Assembly: GCA_025846845.1 (NCBI GenBank)
Contig: JAOYTL010000013.1
Span: 1-64,000, forward strand
Reading direction: 5' to 3'
Length of the DNA stretch: 64,000 nt
DNA from: Alloboseaceae bacterium BT-24-1
Lineage (GTDB): Bacteria > Pseudomonadota > Alphaproteobacteria > Rhizobiales > Beijerinckiaceae
In this document: piece after piece, positions 7,920-20,000 of the stretch
Position numbering within the stretch: position 1 is the first letter of the stretch
Layout: each line of letters starts with the position of its first letter
Made by a program: the position numbers and the translations under genes
Notes under the pieces: generated by a model
Seen by the model: only the letters and a program-made list of their open reading frames with translations
Told to the model about the DNA's origin: nothing
Databases searched by the model: none

Positions 7920-9902
7920 CTACAGCCGCGCCTGCGGATCAGGATGGCCGTCGATGCGCATCTGGAACAGGAAATAGGTCGGCGAGCAGAAGCCGTAATC
8001 CTTCACCGTCGTGGTCGCGCCGGGTACGTCGTCGGGGATCGCCTGACACATATAGTCTTCGCGGCAGAAGCTGGTGGCGCTGCAGGTACCGCGATTGCCG
8101 CGTGTCACCGCCTTCGACAGGCAGTCATCGAAACGATTGGTCGCGACGCAATCGTCGAAGGCCTTGCCGCCGGCGAGCCCGCAGATCTCGTCCGGCACCT
8201 TGCCGTTGGCGAAGCCGGCGAAGGTCCGATCGGCTGGCGTGCACTGGCGATACGCCATCCCGGCGGGTACGCCGATCTTGGCCGGGCGGCAGTTGAAGGC
8301 GCTCTGCGAGAAGCCCGTGGCAAAGGCGCCGAACTGCCCGGTCTTGCGGTAGCGGTCGAGATAGGGCTTGCCGATGGCGGTGGTGATCGCGCCGGTCAGG
8401 CAGGGCTGGCCGGAGAAATTGCGGGCCTCGTCGAGTCTGACGCATTGGCCGAACTCGATTCCGACCGCCTTGCTCTCGACCAGCGGCTTGCAAATCGAGC
8501 CCGCGGCGCACCCCCAGCCCTCGCCGAAGGCTTTTGCGCTCTCCGCCGTCAGGCAGGGCATGGTCAGCGCCGCCCGCCGATAGGTGAAGGGCTGTCCCGC
8601 CTGCCAGTTCGCGGGCGGTGCGGAGGACGGTGGACGGTAACGCTCCGGCTCCGCACCGGCCGCGACAGCTGCCACATAGGCCGCGCGGCGAAAACCTTCC
8701 GCATAGAGATGCGGCGAGATGCCGGCCTTGATCCGGTTCAGCGGCGAGGTCGAGCCGTCGTCGAGCCCGAACATGTGGAAGCCGGCGGTAGCCCCGGCCT
8801 GATGGCAGCCCATGCAGGAGCCATTGTCGAGCCGCTCCAGCAGCGCCTTTTCGTTGCGCACCAGCCGGGTCGCACCGAAATCGAGCCCGGTCAGCGCGGC
8901 AGCCGGCAAGGCCTCGGTGAAGGGATGGTTGGCCAGCCGGGCGCTGCCGAAGGTCGAATAGGAGATCGCTTTCGTCGCCAGGAAGCGCTCGGGAACCTGA
9001 TAGACGCCCCGGTCTATCGCCGGGAGATTGGCTTGGACATAGTCGATCAGCCCCTGCCGCAGCGCCGCATCCGACTTCAGCCGCGCCACATCAGGCGTGT
9101 TCTCCAGCGGCTTTGGCTTGAGTGAGAGGCTTCCGTTGCTGCGCGACACCGCGAAGACACGCTGCAGATAGGCAGCCTGCCCACCGAACTCGGTCTCCAT
9201 GCCGGACGGGAAGCGCACGATCTGGGCGTTGACCTCGATCTGCTTGAGACTGATCCGCTCCTTCGCCAGCGGCCCGTTGGCGAGCTGCCGCGCCAACATG
9301 GCCGCATCGCCGCCGGGCGCGATCAGCCAGGCTCGCGCGGCCTCGCGGCAGGAGCCGCCCTCGCCCGGCCTGACGTTGAAGACCGCGTTCAGCGTGAACG
9401 GCAGGCGCGAGGCCAGCCGGCGCTTCAGCCTCGCATCGTCGAAAGCATAGGCGAGCCGGTAGATCAGCCGAACCTCGCCGCAACCGGCCTCACCGGAGAG
9501 CGTGGCAAAGTCCTGCCGGTCGAGCCGATTGACCACGGCTGTCAGCTGGAACCGCGCGATCGGCGAGCGCAGCCAGCGCAGGTCGATCACTCGGCCGACA
9601 TTGCCGTCGGTGACCTCGTAGAGCTTGCGGCCATTGGCCAGCATCTCGGCCCGTAGCATGTTGACGTCTTCGCCAATATGGCTGGCGATGGTCCGGAAGG
9701 CCGCGCTGTCGCGGGCGAGATCGGCCGTGCTCCTGGCCGGCCCGCTACCAAGGATATCGGACAGCCCGTAGCCCGACGCTTCAAGCCGGCGCAGTGTCGC
9801 GACATCCTGGACATCGAGGAGTGGTTCGACGGCACCGACGGCCGTACCGGCGAGCGAGAGCAGCATCGCCAGACAAAGCCTGCGCCAACCTGCCCCCCGC
9901 AT
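7920..9902 (-). CDS. Large secreted protein with one c-type haem site, function unknown
   Basis: 660 residues with a signal peptide (LCLAMLLSLAGTAVGAVEP). One haem-attachment motif, CMGCH, lies at about 363-367, so it should bind a single covalent c-type haem in the periplasm. The 360 residues before it resemble no family I can name. The C-terminal third is Cys-rich (for example WGCAAGSICKPL, CSATSFCREDYMCQ), suggesting several disulfides. A His in HMFGLDDG shortly after the motif could be a haem ligand. The gene stands alone, convergent with the dioxygenase. An electron-transfer or peroxidase-like role is possible but unsupported. Confidence 0.82.
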   Translation of the reverse strand: MRGAGWRRLCLAMLLSLAGTAVGAVEPLLDVQDVATLRRLEASGYGLSDILGSGPARSTADLARDSAAFRTIASHIGEDVNMLRAEMLANGRKLYEVTDGNVGRVIDLRWLRSPIARFQLTAVVNRLDRQDFATLSGEAGCGEVRLIYRLAYAFDDARLKRRLASRLPFTLNAVFNVRPGEGGSCREAARAWLIAPGGDAAMLARQLANGPLAKERISLKQIEVNAQIVRFPSGMETEFGGQAAYLQRVFAVSRSNGSLSLKPKPLENTPDVARLKSDAALRQGLIDYVQANLPAIDRGVYQVPERFLATKAISYSTFGSARLANHPFTEALPAAALTGLDFGATRLVRNEKALLERLDNGSCMGCHQAGATAGFHMFGLDDGSTSPLNRIKAGISPHLYAEGFRRAAYVAAVAAGAEPERYRPPSSAPPANWQAGQPFTYRRAALTMPCLTAESAKAFGEGWGCAAGSICKPLVESKAVGIEFGQCVRLDEARNFSGQPCLTGAITTAIGKPYLDRYRKTGQFGAFATGFSQSAFNCRPAKIGVPAGMAYRQCTPADRTFAGFANGKVPDEICGLAGGKAFDDCVATNRFDDCLSKAVTRGNRGTCSATSFCREDYMCQAIPDDVPGATTTVKDYGFCSPTYFLFQMRIDGHPDPQARL

Positions 9903-10011
9903 GGCGTTGTCCCCGGCCGATTCGCGCCCCGGCGGGCGCGCTGCGACAAAGGATAAGGTGGCGCTCGCCAGCGTCCAGTTGAGTAAGACTGCAGCCGCCG
10001 AACCGCCGGCT

Positions 10012-10422
10012 TTAGCCGGAACGCCCTTCGCGAGCGGCTCGCGCCTTGCGCGCCAGCTCCTCGAACTCGGCCCGCATCTCCTCGAGCTTGTCCTCGTCGA
10101 GCTCCTCGAGATCGAGCAGTTCCTCGCGCGCGCCTTCGATCTTGTTGATCAGCTCGTCGAGCTTGATCTGCATCGCCGCCGTGTCGCGGTTCTGGCTGTT
10201 CTGGATGATGAACACCATCAGGAAGGTGACGATCGTCGTCGAGGTGTTGATCACCAGTTGCCAGGTATCGTTGAAGCCGAAGAACGGCCCCGACAGCGCC
10301 CAGGCGACGATGATGGCGAGCGCGATGAAGAAGGTCTGCGGCTTGCCGGCCCAATGCGCCGTGGCCTGCGACATGCGGGTGAAGAAGGAGCGGCTGGCGC
10401 TCCCTGGTTTGGCTGTCGCCAT
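10012..10422 (-). CDS. Low-affinity iron permease family protein (small)
   Basis: 136 residues. Two membrane helices are visible: PQTFFIALAIIVAWALSGPFF near 29-49 and LVINTSTTIVTFLMVFIIQN near 55-75. A charged coiled-coil tail follows (ELLDLEELDEDKLEEMRAEF). This matches the bacterial family annotated as low-affinity iron permease from distant similarity to yeast Fet4. Metal transport by such a short protein is not demonstrated here. It lies 74 bp after the frmA stop on the same strand and could be read from that operon. Confidence 0.82.
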   Translation of the reverse strand: MATAKPGSASRSFFTRMSQATAHWAGKPQTFFIALAIIVAWALSGPFFGFNDTWQLVINTSTTIVTFLMVFIIQNSQNRDTAAMQIKLDELINKIEGAREELLDLEELDEDKLEEMRAEFEELARKARAAREGRSG

Positions 10423-10496
10423 GGCTGGTCCCCCGATGTGCCGTCCCGATCAACGATGATCGGGCAGAAGCGTTCCTGGGGACCGGCCTGGTATTC

Positions 10497-11609
<1,113 letters not shown>

Positions 11610-11640
11610 CGGGCGTTTCCTCCTGCTGGTATCGTGGGAA

Positions 11641-11925
11641 TCATTTGAGATAGGTGCGGACGACACGCATGGTTCGCGCGATCTCATCCGCTTCATCCGG
11701 CTGCGGCGCGGCTGCCGAGGAACCCGCCAGCATCGTCTCGCGCAGATGGCTTTCCAGCACCTCCGCCATCAGCCCGGTCGCCGCGCCGCGCAGGGCCGAG
11801 AGCTGCTGCAGCAGCGCGCCGCACTCCTCACCGCGCTCGACCGCCAGGATCAGGGCATCGGCCTGCCCGCGAATGCGGCGCAGCCGCGTGACAGCGCGCT
11901 TCTTTTCTTCAGGGGTATGCGGCAT
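11641..11925 (-). CDS. frmR: FrmR-type formaldehyde-sensing repressor
   Basis: 94-residue all-helical CsoR/RcnR/FrmR-family repressor that controls its own operon and releases DNA on reaction with formaldehyde. Formaldehyde-sensing residues known from E. coli FrmR are all present: Pro2 (MPHTPEEKK), Cys35 (ERGEECGALL) and His60 (EVLESHLRET). The C-terminus VVRTYLK also matches. The gene immediately precedes frmA, and a G/C-tract operator lies just upstream of its start. Confidence 0.93.
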   Translation of the reverse strand: MPHTPEEKKRAVTRLRRIRGQADALILAVERGEECGALLQQLSALRGAATGLMAEVLESHLRETMLAGSSAAAPQPDEADEIARTMRVVRTYLK

Positions 11926-11933
11926 GCGCCTGA

Positions 11934-11958
11934 TACTGGGGTAGAGTATTATTCCCCC
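11934..11958. promoter_or_regulatory. Candidate FrmR operator / frm promoter
   Basis: TACTGGGG, then an AT-rich centre (TAGAGTATTATT), then CCCCC. This is the G-tract/AT-centre/C-tract layout bound by RcnR/FrmR-family repressors. It ends 9 bp upstream of the frmR start codon and probably overlaps the core promoter, consistent with autorepression. Confidence 0.65.
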
Positions 11959-12007
11959 GATCTAGGGCGGCGCGGCGTAGGATGTCAACGCGCCGCCCGA
12001 CGGCAGC

Positions 12008-12910
12008 CTAGAACGTCCAGCCGATATCGACCTGAACGAGGTGGCGGCTGAAATTGGTCAGGTCGAGCGGTCCGTGGCGGCCACGCTCATGGCCGGTGAC
12101 CTGGACATTGTAGGCGACGGATAGCGCCAGCCGCTCGGTCGCCTGCCAATAGACACCGGGTCCGACGAAGGTCGCGTGGCCGGCATGATTGCCGAAGCCG
12201 AGCGAGTTCTGCTGCCGCAGATGCCGGACTTCGCCACTGAGGAAAACGCCGTCGACGACCTGCCAGGCCAGGGCCGCGCCGGCAGCGAAGGTCGAAGATC
12301 GCGAGAAGGGCTCGGTCCCGTTCCAGACCATGTTGTGCGAGACGTTGATGGCGGCGTAGAGCGTCTCCGAAATCAGGACGCGGTCGGCCAGCAGGCGGAA
12401 GCCGGTGTTGTAACTGTCGAAACGCCCCGTCTGCTTGTCGTCGTTGCGCTCGGCGCCGACATCCAAGCCGAAGGTCAGGCCGAAACCGTGATGGCTGTGA
12501 TTCAGCAGGCGGTAGCGCATCTCCAGGCCGGCGCCATGGCTCCTGTCCTTGAGCCTGTCGCGCGCGATGACGGAGCGTGTCGTGCCGCCAAACAGCGAGG
12601 CGCCGACCTCGAGACAGGGCAGAAGCCCATAGGAGCCGGTCAAGGTGGCGCTGCGGCTGCGCGAGCGCCCCTCGCGGACACCCGCATTGCCGCCCAGCGT
12701 GAGCCCGAGGCTGCCGCCGCCGAGGTCGGCGATGCCCGAACTGTCGGTGAAGCCGAAGGCGTCGGTCGGCGCGTCGTCGGAGCTATCGCAGACCGAAGCG
12801 ATGCCAGGTCGTGGCTCGGCCTCGGTCGCCCAGGCCGGGGCGCCCCAACTCGGCGCGATCACGGCAAACGCAACGGCCGACCGTGCCAAAAGGCTCAGTG
12901 TCATACGCAA
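12008..12910 (-). CDS. Predicted outer membrane beta-barrel protein, function unknown
   Basis: 300 residues with an N-terminal signal (LLARSAVAFAVIAPSWGAPAWA). Repeated amphipathic strands follow (GSLGLTLGGNAGV, GFGLTFGLDVGAE, LSVAYNVQVTGHE), and the last strand ends in an aromatic (LVQVDIGWTF). It resembles the generic transporter/phenol-degradation MetA-type barrel group. It carries no plug domain, so it is not a TonB receptor. It is a single gene between frmR and another barrel gene. Any substrate is unknown. Confidence 0.78.
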   Translation of the reverse strand: MRMTLSLLARSAVAFAVIAPSWGAPAWATEAEPRPGIASVCDSSDDAPTDAFGFTDSSGIADLGGGSLGLTLGGNAGVREGRSRSRSATLTGSYGLLPCLEVGASLFGGTTRSVIARDRLKDRSHGAGLEMRYRLLNHSHHGFGLTFGLDVGAERNDDKQTGRFDSYNTGFRLLADRVLISETLYAAINVSHNMVWNGTEPFSRSSTFAAGAALAWQVVDGVFLSGEVRHLRQQNSLGFGNHAGHATFVGPGVYWQATERLALSVAYNVQVTGHERGRHGPLDLTNFSRHLVQVDIGWTF

Positions 12911-13113
12911 AATCCCCCCGGTTTGCTGCCGACAGCGAAGCAGGGGTGGTTTAAGTGCTCATGAACAGGCTGGATCGGGCCGATCGATCTTTGGCGCCGA
13001 GCTTAACCTAAGGTAATTTCGACCATCTGTATTGAAACGATCCGCTCGATGTCGAAGCCGGACGCAGTGAGCTTCCGCATGCCCATCGACACAAGGGGCT
13101 GCTCAAGACCAAC

Positions 13114-13135
13114 GGCGCGGTCTTTCGACCGCGCC
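13114..13135 (-). terminator. Hairpin downstream of barrel gene
   Basis: GGCGCGGTC and GACCGCGCC form a perfect 9 bp stem with a 4-base loop, 31 bp past the stop of the gene ending at 13167. There is no clear U-run. The rest of 12911-13166 holds nothing else I can identify. Confidence 0.5.
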
Positions 13136-13166
13136 GCCAAAATCGTTCCCAGGGCTGGAAAGCCGT

Positions 13167-14027
13167 TCAGTATTTGCGCACGACCGGGGCCGGGGCGTAG
13201 GTGACCGGACGCTCGACCGGGCCACAGCAATCGGGGTCGCCGAAGTTCCAGCGCATGCCGATCCGGAAATCGTGGCTGTCGATATCCTTGACCTTCAGCG
13301 GCGAGTAGGACTCGTTCAGGAAGGCGTTGCGGATACGACCCGAATTGGCGTCGCCGAGGTTGAGATAGCGGTAGCCCACTTCGAGCGTGAGATTCTTGTT
13401 CACCTCGTAGCCGACGCCGGCCATCAGAGCCCAGGCCATGCCCGACTTGTCGCCATTGCCAGCCGTACCCAGCGTGCCGGCGCCGTTGAACTGCAAGCCC
13501 TGATCGGTCAGGCCGTTGATGCGATTGGTCGCATAACCGATACCGGCGCCGATATAGGGCGTCAGGCAATTCCAGGTGCCGAGATCGACATAGGCGTTGA
13601 ACAGGGCGACGATCGAGGAGAGGTTGCCCTTGTAGGTATTGGTCTGATTGCCGCCGATGAAGGGGTTGAACACCACGTCGGTGGCGCCGATCGTGGCGCC
13701 GCCGCGATATTCCAGCGTGCCGTCGACGCGGAACCAGTTGTTGAAGCGATAGCCGATACCCGCGCCGGCGAAGTAGGAGTTGGAGCTATCCTCCTTCGCA
13801 ACGAAGCTTCCGCCGAACTGGCTGATCTCCGCTTGGCTGTAACTGCCGTAATTCGTGACGCCGACGCCGATATCGCCGCGCAGATAGACGCCCGACGAGA
13901 TCGTGCCGCGCAGTTCCGGCGGCGGAGGCGCGAGCGGCGGAGCCATCGGAAAATCCGCTGCCTGGACGATGGCGGACGCGCTCACGGCCATGGCGCCTGC
14001 AAGCGCAAGGGTTTTCAGGCTGCGCAT
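13167..14027 (-). CDS. Outer membrane beta-barrel protein (OmpW/Omp25-like)
   Basis: 286 residues with a signal peptide (LALAGAMAVSASAIVQAADF), then a Pro-rich linker (PPLAPPPPELRG). Barrel strands follow, such as SGVYLRGDIGVGVTNYG, YFAGAGIGYRFNNWFRVDG, LTPYIGAGIGYATN and LTLEVGYRYLNLGD. A short Pro/Val-rich tail ends VRKY, after DCCGPVERP. The barrel pattern is clear; the extra Cys-containing tail after the last strand (RIGMRWNFG) is less usual. It is probably a major surface protein with no assigned substrate. Confidence 0.88.
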   Translation of the reverse strand: MRSLKTLALAGAMAVSASAIVQAADFPMAPPLAPPPPELRGTISSGVYLRGDIGVGVTNYGSYSQAEISQFGGSFVAKEDSSNSYFAGAGIGYRFNNWFRVDGTLEYRGGATIGATDVVFNPFIGGNQTNTYKGNLSSIVALFNAYVDLGTWNCLTPYIGAGIGYATNRINGLTDQGLQFNGAGTLGTAGNGDKSGMAWALMAGVGYEVNKNLTLEVGYRYLNLGDANSGRIRNAFLNESYSPLKVKDIDSHDFRIGMRWNFGDPDCCGPVERPVTYAPAPVVRKY

Positions 14028-14301
14028 GGCAGGCCCCTTCGAGTTTGCATGCAGCTGGACTCAAGCGCACGCGAGTTACCGATGGGGAAACCTTGCCACG
14101 GATTTCTTAAACGAGACTTAACCCTAAAAACTAACCCTATTGCTCCGTAAACGGCTGCTTTGCTGGCCGTGAAAGCTACTTCTCCTACACGGAGCAACGC
14201 TGTCATTCCGAACGCTGCGCAGCGATGCGCTTCCTCGGCGGCAGCCCCATTCCCGGCTCAGGCCTGACGGCCTGCCCCGGAAAGACTGCGGTGACCTCCG
14301 C

Positions 14302-15645
14302 TCAGGCGGCCGCCTTCGTCACCGCGTCGACCACGTCGTCGACGGCACGCATGACGAGGTCGCGGTCATCGCCTTCGGCCATGACGCGGATCACCGGCTC
14401 GGTGCCGGAGGGGCGGATCACCAGGCGCCCGCTCTCGCCGAGCAGCTGCTCGGCCGCCTTGATCGCGCTGACGACCGGCTTCTCTTCCAGCGGACGGCCC
14501 TGCTTGTAGCGGACGTTCTTGAGGATCTGCGGCAGCGGCTCGAAGCAATGGCAAACCTCGGAGACCGGCTTTTCCTGCCGCTTGACCACGGCGAGCAATT
14601 GCAGAGCCGCAACGAGGCCGTCGCCGGTCGTGCCGTAATCCGAGAGGATGATGTGCCCGGACTGCTCGCCACCGAGGTTGAAGCCGTTCGCGCGCATGTG
14701 TTCCAGCACATAACGATCGCCGACCGCAGTGCGCGCCATCGACAGGCCGAGACCCGCCAGATAGCGCTCGAGGCCGAGATTGGACATCACGGTGGCGACG
14801 ATGCCAGGGGCGGAAAGACGACCATCTTCCTGCCAGCTGCGCGCGATCACACCCATAAGCTGGTCGCCATCGACGACCTGGCCCTGCTCGTCGACAATCA
14901 GGACGCGATCGGCGTCGCCATCGAGCGCAATGCCGAGATCGGCACGCAGCTCGCGCACCTTCTGGCTGAGCGCCGCCGGCTTGGTCGAGCCGACATCCTT
15001 GTTGATGTTGAAGCCATCCGGCTCGTCGCCGATGGTGATCACCTCGGCGCCCAGTTCCCAGAGCGCCTCGGGCGCGACTTTGTAAGCGGCGCCATTGGCG
15101 CAATCGAGCACGATGCGCAGGCCCTCGAGGCCGAGATTGCGCGGCAGGGTCCGCTTCGCGAACTCGATATAGCGCGCATGGGCGCTGTCGATGCGCTTGG
15201 CCCGGCCGAGCATCGCAGAGGACGAGAGCTGCTTGCCGAGATCGGAATCGATCAATCGGGTGATCTCCGCCTCGACCTCGTCGTTGAGCTTGTAGCCGTC
15301 CGGCCCGAACAGCTTGATGCCGTTGTCCTCATAGGGGTTGTGCGAGGCCGAGATCATCACGCCGAGATCGGCGCGCATCGAGCGGGTCAGCATCGCCACC
15401 GCCGGCGTCGGCATCGGGCCGAGCTGCAGCACATCCATGCCGACCGAGGTGAAGCCGGCAATCAGCGCGGTCTCGATCATATAGCCCGAGAGCCGCGTGT
15501 CCTTGCCGATCACCACGCGATGGCGATGCTCGCCGCGGCGGAAGGCGATGCCGGTCGCCTGGCCGACACGCATGGCGAGGTCCGGCGTGATGACGCCGTT
15601 GGCGCGCCCGCGAATGCCGTCGGTGCCGAAGTATTTGCGTGTCAT
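14302..15645 (-). CDS. glmM: Phosphoglucosamine mutase
   Basis: Converts glucosamine-6-phosphate to glucosamine-1-phosphate for UDP-GlcNAc, peptidoglycan and LPS. 447 residues, the normal size. It opens with RKYFGTDGIRG; the phosphoserine loop is MISASHNPYEDNG (Ser at about 101), the metal loop ALDGDADRVL, and the C-terminal phosphate loop RPSGTEPVIRVMAEG. The ATG at 15645 is preceded by GAGGGCGACC; a longer frame to 15690 adds residues not found in the family. It lies downstream of ftsH, the usual alphaproteobacterial order, but a hairpin separates the two. Confidence 0.97.
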   Translation of the reverse strand: MTRKYFGTDGIRGRANGVITPDLAMRVGQATGIAFRRGEHRHRVVIGKDTRLSGYMIETALIAGFTSVGMDVLQLGPMPTPAVAMLTRSMRADLGVMISASHNPYEDNGIKLFGPDGYKLNDEVEAEITRLIDSDLGKQLSSSAMLGRAKRIDSAHARYIEFAKRTLPRNLGLEGLRIVLDCANGAAYKVAPEALWELGAEVITIGDEPDGFNINKDVGSTKPAALSQKVRELRADLGIALDGDADRVLIVDEQGQVVDGDQLMGVIARSWQEDGRLSAPGIVATVMSNLGLERYLAGLGLSMARTAVGDRYVLEHMRANGFNLGGEQSGHIILSDYGTTGDGLVAALQLLAVVKRQEKPVSEVCHCFEPLPQILKNVRYKQGRPLEEKPVVSAIKAAEQLLGESGRLVIRPSGTEPVIRVMAEGDDRDLVMRAVDDVVDAVTKAAA

Positions 15646-15790
15646 GGTCGCCCTCGGAGCCTTGTCCGGCTCGTTGCTTTTGCAGCTCATACAGGCGTTT
15701 TGCCCGCTCAGCTTCTCACAAATTGTGTCGGATCGTATCCGTCAAGCACCGCCCATCATCACTTGGCGTGAATTACGGGGATGAGCATGA

Positions 15791-15818
15791 CAAAGGGCGG
15801 CACCGAGGCCGCCCTTTG
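15791..15818 (-). terminator. Strong hairpin after ftsH
   Basis: CAAAGGGCGGC and GCCGCCCTTTG form a perfect 11 bp stem with a 6-base loop, 27 bp past the ftsH stop. It suggests that glmM has its own promoter in the 145 bp between the hairpin and its start. Confidence 0.65.
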
Positions 15819-15844
15819 ATCGTCTTCTGCAGTCTTGCGCCCGC

Positions 15845-17770
<1,926 letters not shown>

Positions 17771-17881
17771 CAGGGTTCCGATCCGCTCGCCAGCGGAATT
17801 GCCGCGCGAGCCTGTGATTTTCGCTGCTTAATCTAGGGCTGTCATGCCCCCTTGCCAAGGGAAGGCGAGCTCTTCTTCTCG

Positions 17882-18940
17882 TTATACCGTCGCAGGGTGA
17901 ACGCCTCGGCGCCTTTCGCCTTCGCGCATCAGCGTCAGCACCCCGTCACCGGCGAGCGACAGGCGAAAGCCGCCAAGCGTGCGGCGCAAGTCTCTGCCCT
18001 CGCGTGCCGCGGCGATCAGGGCCTGCGCACAGTCCTCGAGTCGCGCCAGGCGCAGCGGCACATCGTCTTCCTCGTCATTGTCCTGCGCCGCGGCGAGCGC
18101 GAGCGCGAGCCCCCTGATGACGATCTCCTCGGGTTCCTGGCAAAGCCGCGCGAAATCGAACCAGCGTTCACCAGCCTCCCCGCCGGCCGGCAGGGCGGCC
18201 AGGGCACGGACTGCGAGGACATCCAGGGCCTCGTCGGCCCGCGCCAGCCGGCGGGCGAGCTGACCGAGCCGCTCGGCGGTCAACCCGTCTTGCGCCAGCC
18301 CCGGCAGCAGCTCGCGCCAGCGGATGCGTGCGAAGCGCGGGTCTTCGTTGGATGGATCGCGTACGAAGGAGAGCCCGCGCGCTTCGCAGGTCGCGACGAG
18401 CCGGACTTTCTCGACGCCGAGCAGCGGCCTTGCGAGCACGACTCCATTCACCGAGCTGCGGGGAGCCATCCCCGCGAGACCGGCAAGGCCAGAGCCCGCA
18501 GCCATGCGGATCAGCAAGGTCTCGGCCTGGTCGTCGAGGGTATGGGCAGTGACGATCGCCGTCGCGCCGAACGCCCGCGCTTCCTCTGCCAACAGGGCGT
18601 AGCGGGCGGCTCGCGCCTTCTCCTGCAAGCCGGTCTGCGGCTTATGGCCCAGCCAGCGCTTCGTGCGGTGCTCGACACCAAATCCGGCGCAGAGCTGGGC
18701 GACCGTCAGTGCTTCCTCCGCCGCCTCGGGACGCAGGCCATGATCGACGGTGACAGCCAGGAGCCGCGGGCGGCCGCGGCTGGCCCATTCGGCGAGAAGC
18801 GCAAGAAGCGCGACGGAATCTGGCCCGCCGGACACCGCGATGACCAGTGCGTCCTCGCCCGCGAGCGAAGCACACAGGACAGCGGCGTCCGCCGCCGTCA
18901 GGGGTTCGTATCCAGCAGTCTCTGGAGGTGCCGCGGTCAA
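17882..18940 (-). CDS. tilS: tRNA(Ile)-lysidine synthase
   Basis: Adds lysine to C34 of the AUA-reading tRNA-Ile, using ATP. 352 residues. The PP-loop motif SGGPDS is at 37-42, and further N-type ATP-pyrophosphatase signatures are VTVDHGLRPEA and TAHTLDDQAET. RDPSNEDPRFARIRWR is the conserved TilS segment. The start overlaps the cpoB stop by 4 bp (ATGA), indicating translational coupling. Confidence 0.96.
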   Translation of the reverse strand: MTAAPPETAGYEPLTAADAAVLCASLAGEDALVIAVSGGPDSVALLALLAEWASRGRPRLLAVTVDHGLRPEAAEEALTVAQLCAGFGVEHRTKRWLGHKPQTGLQEKARAARYALLAEEARAFGATAIVTAHTLDDQAETLLIRMAAGSGLAGLAGMAPRSSVNGVVLARPLLGVEKVRLVATCEARGLSFVRDPSNEDPRFARIRWRELLPGLAQDGLTAERLGQLARRLARADEALDVLAVRALAALPAGGEAGERWFDFARLCQEPEEIVIRGLALALAAAQDNDEEDDVPLRLARLEDCAQALIAAAREGRDLRRTLGGFRLSLAGDGVLTLMREGERRRGVHPATV

Positions 18941-19872
18941 GCGCAGCGGGCGCGCCGCTGCTCGCGCTCCACGCCCTGACGCACGGTATTCGAAGCGGCC
19001 GGATAATCGACGCCGACCTTGGCAAAAGTCGCACAGGCCTGGTCGCGCGCGCCAAGCCCGTTCAAGGACATGCCGAGCTTGAGCAGGCTGTCGGGGCCCT
19101 TGCCCGCCTTCGGATAATCGCGCGAGATCTTCAGGAACTGCTCGGCCGCTTCGCGATAGCGCTGGCGCTGAAAATAGCTCTCGCCGAGCCAGAACGTCGC
19201 GTCGGGCGCCAGCCGGTCGCGCGGATAGCTCTGCAGGAACTCGCGGAAGCTCATCTCGGCGCGCTCGTATTCCTTGCGCAGCACATGTGCATAGGCGAGG
19301 TCGTAGAGTTCGCGGGGGGTCCCCGCCTGCCCGGTCGCGGCAACGCTCGGGCCACGCGGCGGCGTCGGCGGCAGCGCGCCTTCCGGCACCGGGCGGCCGA
19401 CATTGGACAGATCCATCGGACCTTGCCCCTGATTGCCGGCGAATTCTTCGTCGATGATCTGGCCGAGCTGACGCGGCCCGCCTGCGGCTCCCGGCTGAGC
19501 AGCCGGATCGAAAGCGTCGCCGCGACGCTCGCGCCCGGGCGGTGGCGGCGGATTGGCCGGACGGGTGGCTTGCGGCGCCGGCGCGGCGGTGCTGCGCTGT
19601 CCACCACGCTCCGACAGGCGGAAGTCGACGTCTTCCTGGAATTTCCGCAGCTGTTCGGTCAGGCGCCGGTTCTCGAACTGCAATTGCTCGATCTGGCCGG
19701 ATAGCTGGCGCAGCTGGTTCTCGAGGCGGCCCGTCCGCACCACGAGATCGGCCGCATCCTGCGCAGCGGCAGGCTGGATCAGCCCGATCGCCAGCAACGA
19801 CAGGCCGGCAAGCAGGCCGCGCCGCAGCGAGAGCCGCTTCGGGCCCAAGATCGAAATCGTCGCAAAGTTCAT
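18937..19872 (-). CDS. cpoB: Tol-Pal system protein CpoB/YbgF
   Basis: Periplasmic TPR protein that links the Tol machine to peptidoglycan synthesis at the septum. 311 residues: signal peptide (LLAGLSLLAIGLIQPAAAQD), a coiled-coil trimerisation segment (RLENQLRQLSGQIEQLQFEN), a long Pro/Gly-rich linker, then TPR repeats (YDLAYAHVLRKEYERAEMSF, FWLGESYFQRQRYREAAEQF). The ATG at 19872 is favoured over an upstream TTG at 19881. It follows pal, but a terminator hairpin lies between them. Confidence 0.94.
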   Translation of the reverse strand: MNFATISILGPKRLSLRRGLLAGLSLLAIGLIQPAAAQDAADLVVRTGRLENQLRQLSGQIEQLQFENRRLTEQLRKFQEDVDFRLSERGGQRSTAAPAPQATRPANPPPPPGRERRGDAFDPAAQPGAAGGPRQLGQIIDEEFAGNQGQGPMDLSNVGRPVPEGALPPTPPRGPSVAATGQAGTPRELYDLAYAHVLRKEYERAEMSFREFLQSYPRDRLAPDATFWLGESYFQRQRYREAAEQFLKISRDYPKAGKGPDSLLKLGMSLNGLGARDQACATFAKVGVDYPAASNTVRQGVEREQRRARCA

Positions 19873-19941
19873 GTCAAGCAAACCGCATCGCCCCGGAGGT
19901 CAGAACTATCACACGCGAATACCACGGCCAAAATATGGAAA

Positions 19942-19973
19942 AGCCGGCGCTTTCCTTGCGGTAAGCGCCGGCT
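19942..19973 (-). terminator. Intrinsic terminator after pal
   Basis: AGCCGGCGCTT and AAGCGCCGGCT form an 11 bp stem with a 10-base loop. On the minus strand it is followed by TTTCCATATTTTGG. It sits 27 bp past the pal stop, so cpoB-tilS probably depend on readthrough or on a promoter between 19873 and 19941. Confidence 0.75.
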
Positions 19974-20000
19974 GCGTCAAGCTCTTGTCGGGCGCCTGGA

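Noticed and set aside
13003..13569. Minus-strand frame across the 3' half of the barrel gene
   Set aside because: It reads another frame of the well-supported outer membrane protein and has no signal or domain.
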